The translations under genes and the position numbers were made by a program. Positions 50,335-61,800 of a stretch of 64,000 nucleotides of DNA are shown in pieces. The stretch comes from Gorsachius magnificus (lineage: Eukaryota > Chordata > Aves > Pelecaniformes > Ardeidae), in the NCBI GenBank assembly GCA_034008185.1, contig CM067081.1, positions 10,911,821 through 10,975,820 on the forward strand, written 5' to 3'. The notes beneath the pieces are model-generated. The model saw nothing but the letters and a program-made list of their open reading frames with translations, was not told where the DNA came from and did not search any database. Numbering within the stretch: the first letter of the stretch is position 1; each line of letters starts with the position of its first letter.

Positions 50335-50690
50335 TTTTGTGTTCAGTCTGTCTCCCTTCAGCCTTCTTTCCCCATATGCAAAGAGGCCTCTTTCTCTTGC
50401 AATTCTCTGGAAAGCCTAGAGAAATTTTCTTTCACATACCTTAGCCTGTATTTGTAACTTTTCCTCTGGACTCTCCCTAATTTTTATGTGTTGCCTTTGA
50501 AACATGGTGCTCGTAATAGACTGGTGTATTCCAATTATAATCCCAGCAGTGCTAGGTAGAGCAAAATAATTATTTTGCTTCTCTTATATGCACATAACCA
50601 TCTTCCTCATTCCTCTTGTCACTGGCCTGAAATGCAGAATCTCATATCTATTGTAACATTTCTTCCAGTTCAAATCAAAATGTAATTACT
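50335..50690 (-). mobile_element. Ancient CR1/L3-like LINE fragment, reverse orientation
   Basis: The plus strand contains TCTCCCTTCAGCCTTCTTT, then CCTCTGGACTCTCCCTAATT, AAACATGGTGCTCGTAATAG, and a region matching the order CCAGAACTGG...ACTCCAG...GAGTAGAG...AATTACTT (here AATAGACTGGTGTATTCCAA through AAAATAATTATTTTGC). This is the reverse-complemented ORF2 C-terminal region of CR1/L3-type LINEs. Divergence is comparable to the 19.7-kb copy. Edges are approximate and no frame is open. Confidence 0.6.
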
Positions 50691-51707
50691 TTTCGTAAGC
50701 AGTTTTAACCCTGCAATATTGAAGCCTCTGGAATTACTGAAATTGAGAAGTTGTGACCCAACATGTTACAGCATGCCTCAGACTGACAGCTATAGCCCAT
50801 CTGAACAACACGGCTATCGCTCCCCCCTGCACACGCAGCTCAGCGCGGCTCGAGGGGAATCCTGGCAAGAAGAGCAGAAGGCAGCAGAGGAAAATGTTCC
50901 TCTGGTGGTCTGGAGGGTGGGATGGACAGGAGAACACTTGTAAGAGGTTCATGACAAATATGGAGAGTAGAAATAATCTTTTCCATCATGTAGTATGCTA
51001 CAGACACCCTGACACAAAGAAGATGGTATGTCTAAGAAGGAAGGGGAGGAGGGACTAGGTCTGTAACTTTTGAGCTGTCCAAAGGAGAGAAATAGGTGGC
51101 GTAAGAGGAACTGGGGAGTGACTTCTGCAAATGCCTGTCCTGTCCTGGATCACTTTCTGGGAGTGACTTTTTTTTCTCTCACCTGCAGTGAATATGTAGG
51201 CAACTAGCCTGACTTCAGACAGCTAAACACAGGTGACAAGGACTTCATCTTACCAGTCTAAGCATTTACTGCAGGAATACATGTTCTAATCAGCTGAAGA
51301 TCATGGAGACACAGGACTTCCATTAGAGTCCAGTATAAAGAAAATGTTTCTCACAAAAGCTAGGAATGATATTACAAAAACATATCTAGCCCATTGGTAT
51401 TACCAAGGACTTTGTTATAGACATCAGCAAGAATAGGCTCTGGGCTTTAAAGTCAGAGTAGTCAAATGCAATGTTTATGCTCTGCTTTTACAGGGCTTGG
51501 TCCTAATCACATTAGTATAAATCAGTAGCAAGCCTATTTATGTCATTACAGTTCTATCAAGCAAATCAAGGTGCTTGAGCCCAGTTTCACCTCCTCTTGC
51601 TAATGTTCTGACGGGATTATTGATAACAGTGGTGCACAAGCAAGGAAACTATCAAAAATATTTATTTCAAGCTCCACTGCAAGCAGAGTGAAATAATCAA
51701 CATTTGC
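50691..51707. other. Unique DNA, nothing recognised
   Basis: About 1 kb between an old LINE fragment and the large LTR. Open frames of up to about 100 codons on both strands (around 50719-51058) overlap one another and have no domain. No regulatory structure could be defended. Confidence 0.5.
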
Positions 51708-52824
51708 TGTAGTGGGTTGACCCTGGCTGGACACCAGGTGCCCACCAAAGCCACTCTATCACTCCCCTCCTCAACTGGACAGGGGAGAAAAAATATAATG
51801 AAAGGCTTGTGGGTCAAGATAAGGACAGGAGAGATCACTCAGCAATTACTGTCACAGGCAAAACAGACTCAAATTGGGGAAATCAGTTTAATTTCTTACC
51901 AATCAAGCCAGAGTAGGGTAATGAGAAATAAGCCCCAATCTTAAAAACTTCTTCCCCCCACACCTTCCTTCTCCCCAGGCTCCACTTCACTCCCAATTTC
52001 TCTCCCTCCTCCCCCCGAGTGGCACAGGGGGACAGGAATGGGGGTTGGGGTCAGTTCATCCCACGCTGTCTCTGCCGCTCCTTCCTCCTCAGGGCAGGAC
52101 TCCTCACACTCCTCCCCTGCTCCAGCCTGGGGTCCCTCCCACGGCAGACAGTCCTCCACCAACTGCTCCAGCCTGGGTCCTTCCCACGGGCTGCAGTTCT
52201 TCACCAACTGCTCCAGCATGGGTCCATCCCTCCCACGGGGTGCAGTCCCTCAGGAGCAGACGGCTCCAGCGTGGGTCCCCGCAGGGTCACCAGCCCTGCC
52301 AGCAAACCTGCCCCAGCCTGGGCTCCTCTCCCCACGGGGCCACAGCTCCTGCCAGGAGCCTGCTCCAGCGTGGGCTTCCCACGGGGCACAGCCTCCTTCG
52401 GGCACATCCCCCTGCCCCGGGGGGGGGATCTGCTCCCCCGTGGGCCTCCCTGGGCTGCAGGGGCACAGCCTGCCCCACCATGGGCTGCCCCAGGGGCTGC
52501 AGGGGAATCTCTGCTCCGGCGCCTGGAGCCCCTCCTGCCCTCCTGCTGCACTGGCCTGGGGGGCTGCAGGGCTGCTCCCCTCACAGCCTCTCACTCCTCT
52601 CCCTGGCTGCTGTTGCACAGGATTTTTTCCCCCTTCTTAACTGTGTTATCCCAGAGTAGCTACCACCATCACTGGTGGGCTCACCCTTGGCCAGCAGCAG
52701 GTCCATCTTGGAGCCGGCTGGTGTTGGTTCTATTGGACATGGGGGAAGCTTCTGGCAGCTTCTCACAGAAGCCACTCCTGTATCCCCCCTCCCCCCCCAA
52801 ACCTGGCCACACAAACCCAATGCA
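51708..52824 (-). mobile_element. GC-rich 1.1-kb solo LTR of an avian endogenous retrovirus
   Basis: The left boundary TGTAGTGGGTTGACCC and right boundary AAACCCAATGCA give TG...CA ends over 1,117 bp. Sequence features match a large LTR type that I recall as common in many birds. On the minus strand it starts TGCATTGGGTTTG, a diverged TATA-like region lies near 52640, and a possible ATTAAA poly(A) signal is at 51892-51887. There is no gag/pol/env on either side, so it is a solo LTR. No perfect target-site duplication is seen; CATTTGC at 51701-51707 and CATTTAC at 52827-52833 are similar but offset by two bases. Open frames of 120-274 codons on both strands reflect GC-rich, stop-poor LTR sequence and are not genes. 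Confidence 0.9.
52118..52530. repeat. Minisatellite-like array inside the large LTR
   Basis: Units beginning TGCTCCAGC(C/G)TGGG start at 52118, 52164, 52209, 52262, 52309 and 52361, with spacings of 46, 45, 53, 47 and 52 bases. Weaker units continue to about 52530. Each unit holds a CCCACGGG-type block and a CTGCAG or CACAGC block. Because two spacings are close to 45 (15 codons), the minus-strand translation repeats a Leu-Glu-Gln-Leu-Val...Pro-Trp-Glu-Gly-Pro peptide, which makes the region look protein-like to gene finders. The array is C/G-rich, with a nine-G run near 52420. Confidence 0.85.
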
Positions 52825-55800
52825 TTCATTTACAAAAAAATAAAAAAGGGAAAATAAAAGAAAATTTGCTTTGGAACTGCTTTTCTAGAGACTTACAACT
52901 AAAATATCATGTGAATAACTGGAAAAAATAGTAAGTATACAATTAAAATAGCCTGTGTAAAGGAACATTTTCCAGATAAACAAAATCCATACCTCGTTTG
53001 CTTGCACTTTTTTTTTGCTTGCCTGTTTGTTTTTTCTTTTAACTATTTTTTCCCCTCCATTAAATGAAATTTTTCTCAGTTTGGTTCTTTCTGAAGCCCT
53101 GTTCTTTGCTATTGGAATGTAGTTCCCTGGATTTTTCACAGATATCTTTTTAGATGAACAGGTACCTAAAGAAAGCATTTTGTGCCTTCCCATGCTTTCA
53201 GTTTGCACAAAAAATTATTTTGTTTTTTTCCCTGGGTATCACTGAAATTAGTTCTCATTTCAATTTAAACTGGAAGTTCTACCAGTGAAACAATAACAAA
53301 ACTAAAGTTGAGTTTGTAAAAAATCAGACAATTTAGTCCCAAACGTTCCAATGTTTTATTTGAACATTGGTTTTATTTAATTGCTTAATACTGTTTTCCA
53401 AAATTTCTTTAAAACATAGCCTTATATCCTCTAAAATAGTGTAAATTGTTGGTCTCTTTTATATGGACCATAAAATGCAGATTAATTTTGTGATTGGTTG
53501 CTCAGCTGGAGTTATTCCTTACTTACCACAGTAAAGCAGATGTTTCATACCCTCTGGGTAACTGTACACCAAAGGCATTGAAAAAATTTTCCTTTAAAAA
53601 AAAAATAATCCACTAATGATATTACTGGTTCCATGGTGCTTCCCATTCTAAATACGGGGCCTCATTCACCAAGAATACCAGAATGTGGCAACCTGATATG
53701 AATTTGGAGCACATAATTACAGCAAGCCTCAAAGCGGAGTCTTATTCCTTAATGCTTTCTTTTATCTACCCCATGAGCTGTAAATATTTGTTTCTCTACA
53801 GTTCAAACATATTACTCAGTCACTAATGAGAATGCAATACTGACTCTCAGCGGGAGAAAAATACTTTACTGGGAATGCCCAAAGGATGAACTGGAAATTA
53901 AGAGAGCTATAAAGTTATATTTTTATTAGAGCAGGGATGTATGGACAGGTTCCTTTGGATAGTCTGGGCTGTGAATTTGTTAGGTAGAGTATAAATTGGT
54001 CTGTGATGTGCTTGTGGACATGCTTTTATCTGACATTATATACCGGTTGCTTGAACCACGAATGTAAGAGGAGAAAGGTGACTTATTACTTATGTCAGAA
54101 AAATTTGTCTTGGAGAAAGAGCAAATCATGGTGGACAATTATTGCAGATCACTCAATATGCAGCATGTTCACAGTGCACAGCCCAGGCTTTGCTCTTATG
54201 TCTCTCCCGAATTGCCAATCCTCATTCCCACTGCAGGAAAAACGAACAGCCTAGCGGCAAAAAGCACGATCCCCTTGGGCAGCACACCAGCAGTGATGGG
54301 AAGCCCCTTCCCATAGAGAAACTGTACTGAACAGGGGGATGGCCAGATTCAGCAGGGAAATGAGACAACATGTGGGAAGATGAGATAGGAAAGGAAATTA
54401 GTGGGGAGAACAATCTTGTTTCATGTGTTGGACCGTAGCCTCTGCGCATTGTCTGGCACCATCCCGTTCAGCCTCCAGGCGTTTGTCGCACTATCTGGTA
54501 CCTGATAGAGGCTCTTGATGCTGTGAGCTCTTGGACAGACCTGAATAAATTCGCAGGGCTGCACCCTGTCTCTTCCAGTAACTTTGCATGTGCAGGGCTG
54601 GGAATTTTCCTGGCACACCCACCGACCGTTTCATCATCACGCATCCTCCATGGGAGGAGAGATGACCAGAGACTGTGAGCTTGGGCAGGAAGACCAAAAT
54701 CCTTCATTAAAAATGAATGAAGTGGAAGCTTTTGCTCCTCAGTGGAAAGCAGTTACCTGAAACATTATAATGAAAGTAGGCTTAAATATTACTGGTCAGG
54801 GAGAGCTTAAACTACCACTCTGAAGAAAAGTCCACTTAAACCTGCTTTACATCAATTAAGTATTGATACAAGCACTGTCTTCTTTTTACCTGAGCCAGAG
54901 ATCTCCAATCACTCACTGAAGTTGGTTCTCCATTAGTTCCCTCGAGCTGAAGGTTGCTTCTCATTGATTCCTGGTGTTCTCCTTAGTGTCTGCAAGTACA
55001 TGCTGCCTGACCCCTGCCCAGGATCAGAGATCCATTTATATTACAACTTTTTGGAACAAACAAACAGCAGCTCTGACTCCAAAAGCTTTTAAGTTCAAGC
55101 TAAATCCTGGTGACTGGCAATGCGCCTCTCCCTGTGCAGGCTCTCTATCGATTACAAGAGGGGCTCTGTGCAGAGACAGCAGTTTTCTCCTCCATGATTG
55201 CAAAAATCAGAGCCAACTTGAGCAGAGGTTGATAGAGAAGCAGAAATCAGAGTGGAAGGGGAGGACAGCTAAACTCACGGCAATAAGAATAGGTGGTTGT
55301 GCAGATGATATGTGCACAGAAACTAAGTCCTGGGCAGATGTTTTATGCCAGTGGAGTGGTTAAGTGATGTGCCTTACCCCACACAGCCGGTCGGTAGCAA
55401 GGGCAAAAAGATCTTTTATTCTTTTCCACTAACACGCTCAACACTGAGTATCGCTGAAATAGCTGCTCAAGCATTAGCAGTCTGGTGGAGCAACTGCATC
55501 CGAAGCAGTATTTTTTTGTCATTTGTGCTCACATGTTTATTCTCTTACAACTCACCAGTTTGTGACTGACAGCAGAATTTGGCCCATCGGATGCAAATCA
55601 GCAAGTATCTGTATTTCAGAATTTGTTTTGCCAGAACCTTATGACAAGGCTAAGGAGATTCTTCAGCCACAGCACGTCTCTCTTTTCTTCTTTCATTTCT
55701 TTTATTTCCTTTAGCAAAGCCCCTGTTGAAACAGTGAAGAATTCCACACAAGGCAATGAAGATTCAATATACATTGCTTAGAGAGGATTATTTCCCTATA

Positions 55801-58800
55801 AATTCATTTCAAAAAAAGATCTTGGCATTTTGACCAAAACCACATCTCTTAAATTATCTCATATCCCTCCAAACACACAATCCTAAGCCCTTTTTTGTCC
55901 ATACTAGAAAGACAGTTGTATTTTGGCACAATTTAAAAGGTTTTTAGAATGATGATGATTTAAAACAAAGTATTCCCCAAGCAGGCTGTGGACTTGAGCA
56001 GAAACAGCCGCAGAGTCCTGCGGGGACTTCACAACATAGAATTGATTTAGCAGGGAAGTGTGTAGATTGAACAGTGATGGATGTTATAGAAAACTCTGTG
56101 ATATAGAAGATAGATGGTCATTTGAGAAAGATCAAGGAAAACCACTGAAAACCAGAGGAGCCTCCAGCTTTTTGCAAATTATGATCAGTATCAGGCACAG
56201 TAAGGATGCAGACAAAAAATTCATGGATAGAGCCATGCTCTGCACTTTCGTGGCTCTTCAGAAGGACTGCTGGAGTGCAAAAAAGCTGTTGCTGTAATAG
56301 AGTTTGTTAGACATTAACACAGCTATATGAAATCTCCTCTTCCACAACACAGGAACATGCACGCGTTGCGTTCTCACACTGAAATATCGATATTGCTTGT
56401 GTCAGATAGAGGGAAAATAAGCAGCTAACATCCCCTGGCTTGTCCTGCACAGGGGCTCAGCTCCCAGCTCCCTTTCCTGCCTGCACCGGAGCAGGTGCTG
56501 TGCACAAGGTGCTGCATGGATGGTCACCCTGGGAGCACGGGTCTTCCCCAGCTGATGATGGCCAGCATGGGAGAGGAGGGACAGGAGGGTTCCCTGCCAG
56601 GTTGGTGCCAGGCACTCATTAAATATATCTCCTATTGTTTTCTTTTTTTTCTGGAGAATTGTTTGTTTGGTTGTGGAGACTAAGGATGAATGTTATCCAT
56701 CAGTCTTACTCTTAGCAAGCACTTTGGGCCTTTTTATGTTCTGCAAACAGAAGACAGAGCGATGGAAGTATGTCTTCAAACATTCCCTGTCCTCTCATGA
56801 AAACATATCTCACGACAAAATGCTGTAAAAAAACCCAACCACACTTTTTTTGAAAAATTCCTATCAGCTGAATAAAATCTCATCACATTGTAAACGTCAG
56901 GGAATGTATTTTTTGTAAAGACACTAACAGAAAATATGTACATTTGTGCTTGCAAATTTAAGTTAAATTCAAAGGCCTCATTTTGAGACTCACTTCCAAT
57001 TCTTAATTTTGCAAATGCTGTTAATAGTCTCAACACCTCATTAGCATATCCTGTATGCTCTTTAAATTATACAGGTGCTGCTATCAAAAAATTGCTAAAG
57101 GAGATTCCAGAGAACCCCGACACACAAAAAAAGATGCTTAATATCTACCATTTTAGTGTTAGTCAGAGCCTACATAGATCAAAGATGTATTCTGGAACAG
57201 TATGATTATAAGCCTGCACAAGTGAAGAATAAGAACCAAATGAAAGGGCAGGACTCTGAGCATCTGCATTTCTGTAAACTAAATACACTTACAAAGAAAA
57301 ACGCATTGGGAGACACTAATGAGCTGTACACTAAAGCGGTGCCAGCAGAGCTAGGACAGAAGACTGGCACTGGAATCCTAAAATTATGGCAATAAAAATT
57401 AACAGTTTTCTTCCTCAAAGTTTGTACTGCTTTCCATCTGGTTCTTCATAATAGCAAAATGCTCCATTTATTATAATCCTTAAATGAAGAAGCCTCAAAC
57501 AGAGACAAGCAAAAAACTTTGTCCATGAAAGATTCCTACAAGTGCAAAAATTGTGACAGGAATCTTTGAAATATGATACATTTCTGTGAAGCCTTTAGAA
57601 GACATTGTGTGAGCAAACACAGGCTTCCCTCAGAACGTGCGAGCAAAAATAGAGCTAATTTTGAAAGGGCTGCAAATGTTTTCATGCAGGTTTTCTTTGT
57701 ATTTTCAAACCACAGGAGTGGTTGAAAATAATGTTCACTTAAAAGAGCTCGTGAAAGAAGATGGAACACTTTTTTACAAAGGAGCCATAACATAAGGTTT
57801 CAGCCTTGGAGCAATGTATCTTCAGGAGTTTAAGTCAATGACCACGCTACTCGGCTCATTTGCTGATTGCCAGTTTTGCTGATTATTTCTTGATCTGAAT
57901 ACCTCCCCTTTGAAAAAAAAAAAAAAAAAGAACAAGTAGGTAACAGACTCCTTTATCTGCCTTGTAACTGCTAAACAATTGATTGATTTCAATCCCCTCA
58001 TTTGAATTTACAAATACAGAAAAGCCTGCAAATGCCAATATATTCCTTTCTACACTCATATTCCAGAAAAGTTCGCCAACATTTTTCATTCCCAAGGAGC
58101 ACAAAGAGTTTTACAGGTTGTGAACAAAGATCGTTTTGCCAGCTCATAAAATAGTTTTATGTGAGGAAATACAGCAGCAATTCTCTTCTATTTCAGAATT
58201 AAAGAATGGGAATCTTAATTAGACATAGGGATAATATCAGCTAGTTACGTAAATCAGAATAAAAGTGCGTAAAGTGTATAAAATCTCATGCTTCAGGACA
58301 TTAGTTGAGCAGGAATGAATGGGTTAGTACAAAAACACCCCTGGGGAGTAGGCAATTTTTTCATTTCCCCCTTCATTTATCGCCTTTGGAAGTTAACTCA
58401 TCTGAACAGGTGTAAATGAGTCCAGTGGGCCTAATGAGACAAATGAAAAAGAGGATGGGAGTTACAGTGAGGATCACTAGTTTGGAAACGAAGCTTCATG
58501 AGAAGAAATAGCTGAAAAATTCACTGGTCTGCCTGATAGCCACCTCTGCTACTTTTCCCCTGCTCCTCGCCCCACTTTTTGTTACCGATTACCAAGGTGA
58601 AGCAATTAAGCATGTCAATTCTCAACTACCCATAACCTATTGCTGGCTCCCCAGCAGGGATGAGCCTATTATGTACACACAAATACAGCAGCTTTCCCAT
58701 TTGTACGGACCAGTACATTTTTAGGATCAATTTAGCTCACTGCTATAATGTGCAAAAGAGATGTAATGTGTCTTCTAACTAAGCCAAACAGTATGTATCA

Positions 58801-61800
58801 GTGAATTTTTCATCTTCATCCCAGCGTGTGCTCTTTCCATGAGGGAAATGTGATGTGTTATATGAATTTTGGTGTTGGCTTTGGCTTGTCTTCACTCCAG
58901 TGATGGTTGTTTCTATGCAGAGATCACTCTTGCTGCAAAATCCTAATGACAAGGCATAGATTGTACCCTCAGTAAAACTAAATGAACTCAGCCTTACAAT
59001 CCTCACCTGCAATCGATTTTGGCTACTTATTTGCAGCAAAAACTACCAGCATCCAGTCTCTACTAGTATTTTACAGCAAGATAGCTGTAAATCCTGCAGA
59101 AACACCCCTCTCTGCACTGAAGACAAAGCCTATGTGCACAAACCGAGCTGCCAATAAATTCAATGCAAGTTGTACGTAAGCCAGATACTCAGCTGGTGTC
59201 GACTGGCACAGCTCCACGCATGTCGATTACAAGCAATATGATGTCTGTCTCTGCTGGTGGTGGGCCATGTGCTAATTTGCAACAGGAGAGGACACATCAC
59301 ACTGGACGGCTCTTGCCGGGCTGCAGCAGAGCACGGTGAATTAACTGTCTGCACTGTTTGATGGTCACCCTATTTTACCCAGGATCAGAGTGGCTGGGGC
59401 TTTGACCCAGGCTTGGTTCCCAGCTCTGCTGGAGAGGATCAAAACATCTCCCTGATTGCATTAATTGTCCCATCACACAGGACAATTCGGTGAGTAGCTG
59501 TCAGCTTCTCTTGGGGATGTTGCTCCAGTGTGCACATTGTGGTGTTTTATTTACGAAGTCGGAAGAAGCAAGGGTGTGGATAGCCCTGTAGCCCGCCTAG
59601 TGCAGAGACACTGCAAGCAGGACTATAAACATTTTATGAGCTCACAACGATTATTTATCAGTTAATACACACAGCAGGCAGCCAGGACTAACAGGCTCCT
59701 AGGCTCAGCACGAGCACACTCGCTGCCCATGACAGAGGCACCCCGTGAGTATCTGCTGTCTGGGAAGCCATCAGTCAGATGGGGAAGCGTCAACTCCTTG
59801 TTGGAAATGACTGAACCTTGACCTTGCTGAGTTGCTCTCATTTTATTTCTTGGAGTTTTATACCGTCACATGTCAGTAGTTTTCTCCTGAGCACTTAATT
59901 TATGGCTCAACAATTTTGCTTCTGTCTGTGTTTTTACTTTTCTTACTTTGCATGGCTTTGGCTTATGTTCCCTTAGAGTTCAACACCAACTTTTTTTCAG
60001 TAAATCTGACCCGAAATTAGAAAGCTCAGCTTCACAAACCCAGGTCTTGGGTCACAGACAGCTAAAATCTTGGGCTGCATGCTCCATCACTGTCTCCAGC
60101 AGTGCAGTCACACTCTTTCCATCGCACCAGCGCTAGCCCCTGGACAGCTGAGCAGCAGCTGAAGACAGGATCAGATCCAGTTAGAAGCAATTATTTTTTT
60201 CTTCTACATGCATTTACTTTGCAGCCAGGCTATATTCCTGGCCACACAAGTGTTAGTAGCAGCACTAAAGAGGGAAAGGGAACAGCCATCTGAGGACAAG
60301 GTGGAGGGAGAACAACCCCATAGCTTTCATCAACAAGGTGATCTTCCACCTGACTCTACCAATTATGAAAACACAGTTTGAGAACAACCCACCCAAAAAG
60401 CCCAGTAGCAGGTTAACTAGGGAAACATCCACCGGAGATGTGAGTCCTCCTTCCCCTAGACAAAGTAGGGAACTGAGGTCAAGTCTCTCAGTTCTGAAAA
60501 AGCTCCCTTGATACTGAACTATTGATTAGAAGGGACACATTTCTCTTTCCTCCTTTATTTTGGGAAAGGGCTTTGAACCAAGTCCTTCAGAGCCACTGGT
60601 ATCATTTTTCCTGAAGATGTCCAAAATTAGAATGAGGCTCTTCATTTCAGGTCAAATGAAATGTTTCAAATGTTTTATTGAATTCCATTTTTTTTTGTTT
60701 TTTATTTAGACAAGTTAAAGAAAAAAAAAAAAAGTTGTAGATTGAAATAAAACTTTCTCTTCCATTTAGCAGCCAAACCAAGAAAACAATTATTCATGGA
60801 GTCCTATCCTGCAGTGCTGTTCTGCTATGTATTTTATAGAAAACATTTCCTACAGTTTGCACTGTTCTGTTTTCTCAGTGATGTGTCCCAAAGGACAATC
60901 TTAAGGAATTACTTGACCTCTGGTGTCTCTGAGACTTTCAGAGAGAATCTGCCACTGATGCTTATTGAAACAGAAGATGCAAAAGAAAACAGATTGGAGA
61001 CAACTTCTACATTTTGAGGATATTTCAGCGCATGAGTTTAAGACCACCTTTCCATAAAAATATAGGGACAGCCTGATTTTCCATATCAATATCTTCTCCT
61101 GGGGATAATAGTAAGAAAAAAGAGCTTTCTGAACATTCTTTCATCTGTACTGATGTTTCTGAAGAAAGATTACATATGGACTTCATCACCGTTTAACATA
61201 TCTAGTTTTTAAAACTTTTGCTCTGACTTAATTCTCATTAAACTTTTCACCACGAGAAAAGATCACAATTTCCAAATCAAATCCTGAGAAGACCTTGAGA
61301 GAAGGTTGATCTCATGGAAGGATTTATTTATTTGTGCTTTTTGTCATTGACATGTCCGTGTTGGTTAGACTGTAATTAAAAATTCTGTTTGACTGACGCA
61401 CAGGGAAACTTTTTCAAAATTTTTGCACATTTTTAGAACCCAAAGACCCACTTTAAAAGAACCAGGTCTAGGGCTTATAGCACAGCAGGTGTGGACACAC
61501 AATCTAACAAGGCTGAGTTATGACAGACGAACAAATTGCCACTATGCAGCTGAGCTCCCACAGCTGGCCAGTTGTGCCTCCTGGCTTATTCCTATAATGA
61601 AACAGAATATATTAGATGAAGCAAAATGTGTTTCCACAATGGTGGGGAAAAGCATGAAGAGTCAGTTATTACCACCCAGCTGCTGGGCAATGATTTCTTA
61701 TGCCACAGTGATTCAATCATTCTTGACTGTATGCCAAAAAGGTACATATAATCAGTGCTAGGAGCCTGGATGATGAGTGGTAACTTTCCGAGTTTCCATG

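Noticed and set aside
51941..52219. 92-codon minus-strand frame with repeated Pro-Trp-Glu-Gly-Pro peptide
   Set aside because: The peptide repeat follows from the 45-base LTR minisatellite; I recall the same sequence turning up as spurious bird proteins. No domain supports a gene.
52019..52843. 274-codon plus-strand open frame
   Set aside because: It lies almost wholly within the large solo LTR and is a by-product of its C-rich repeated units; overlapping frames on both strands are equally open.
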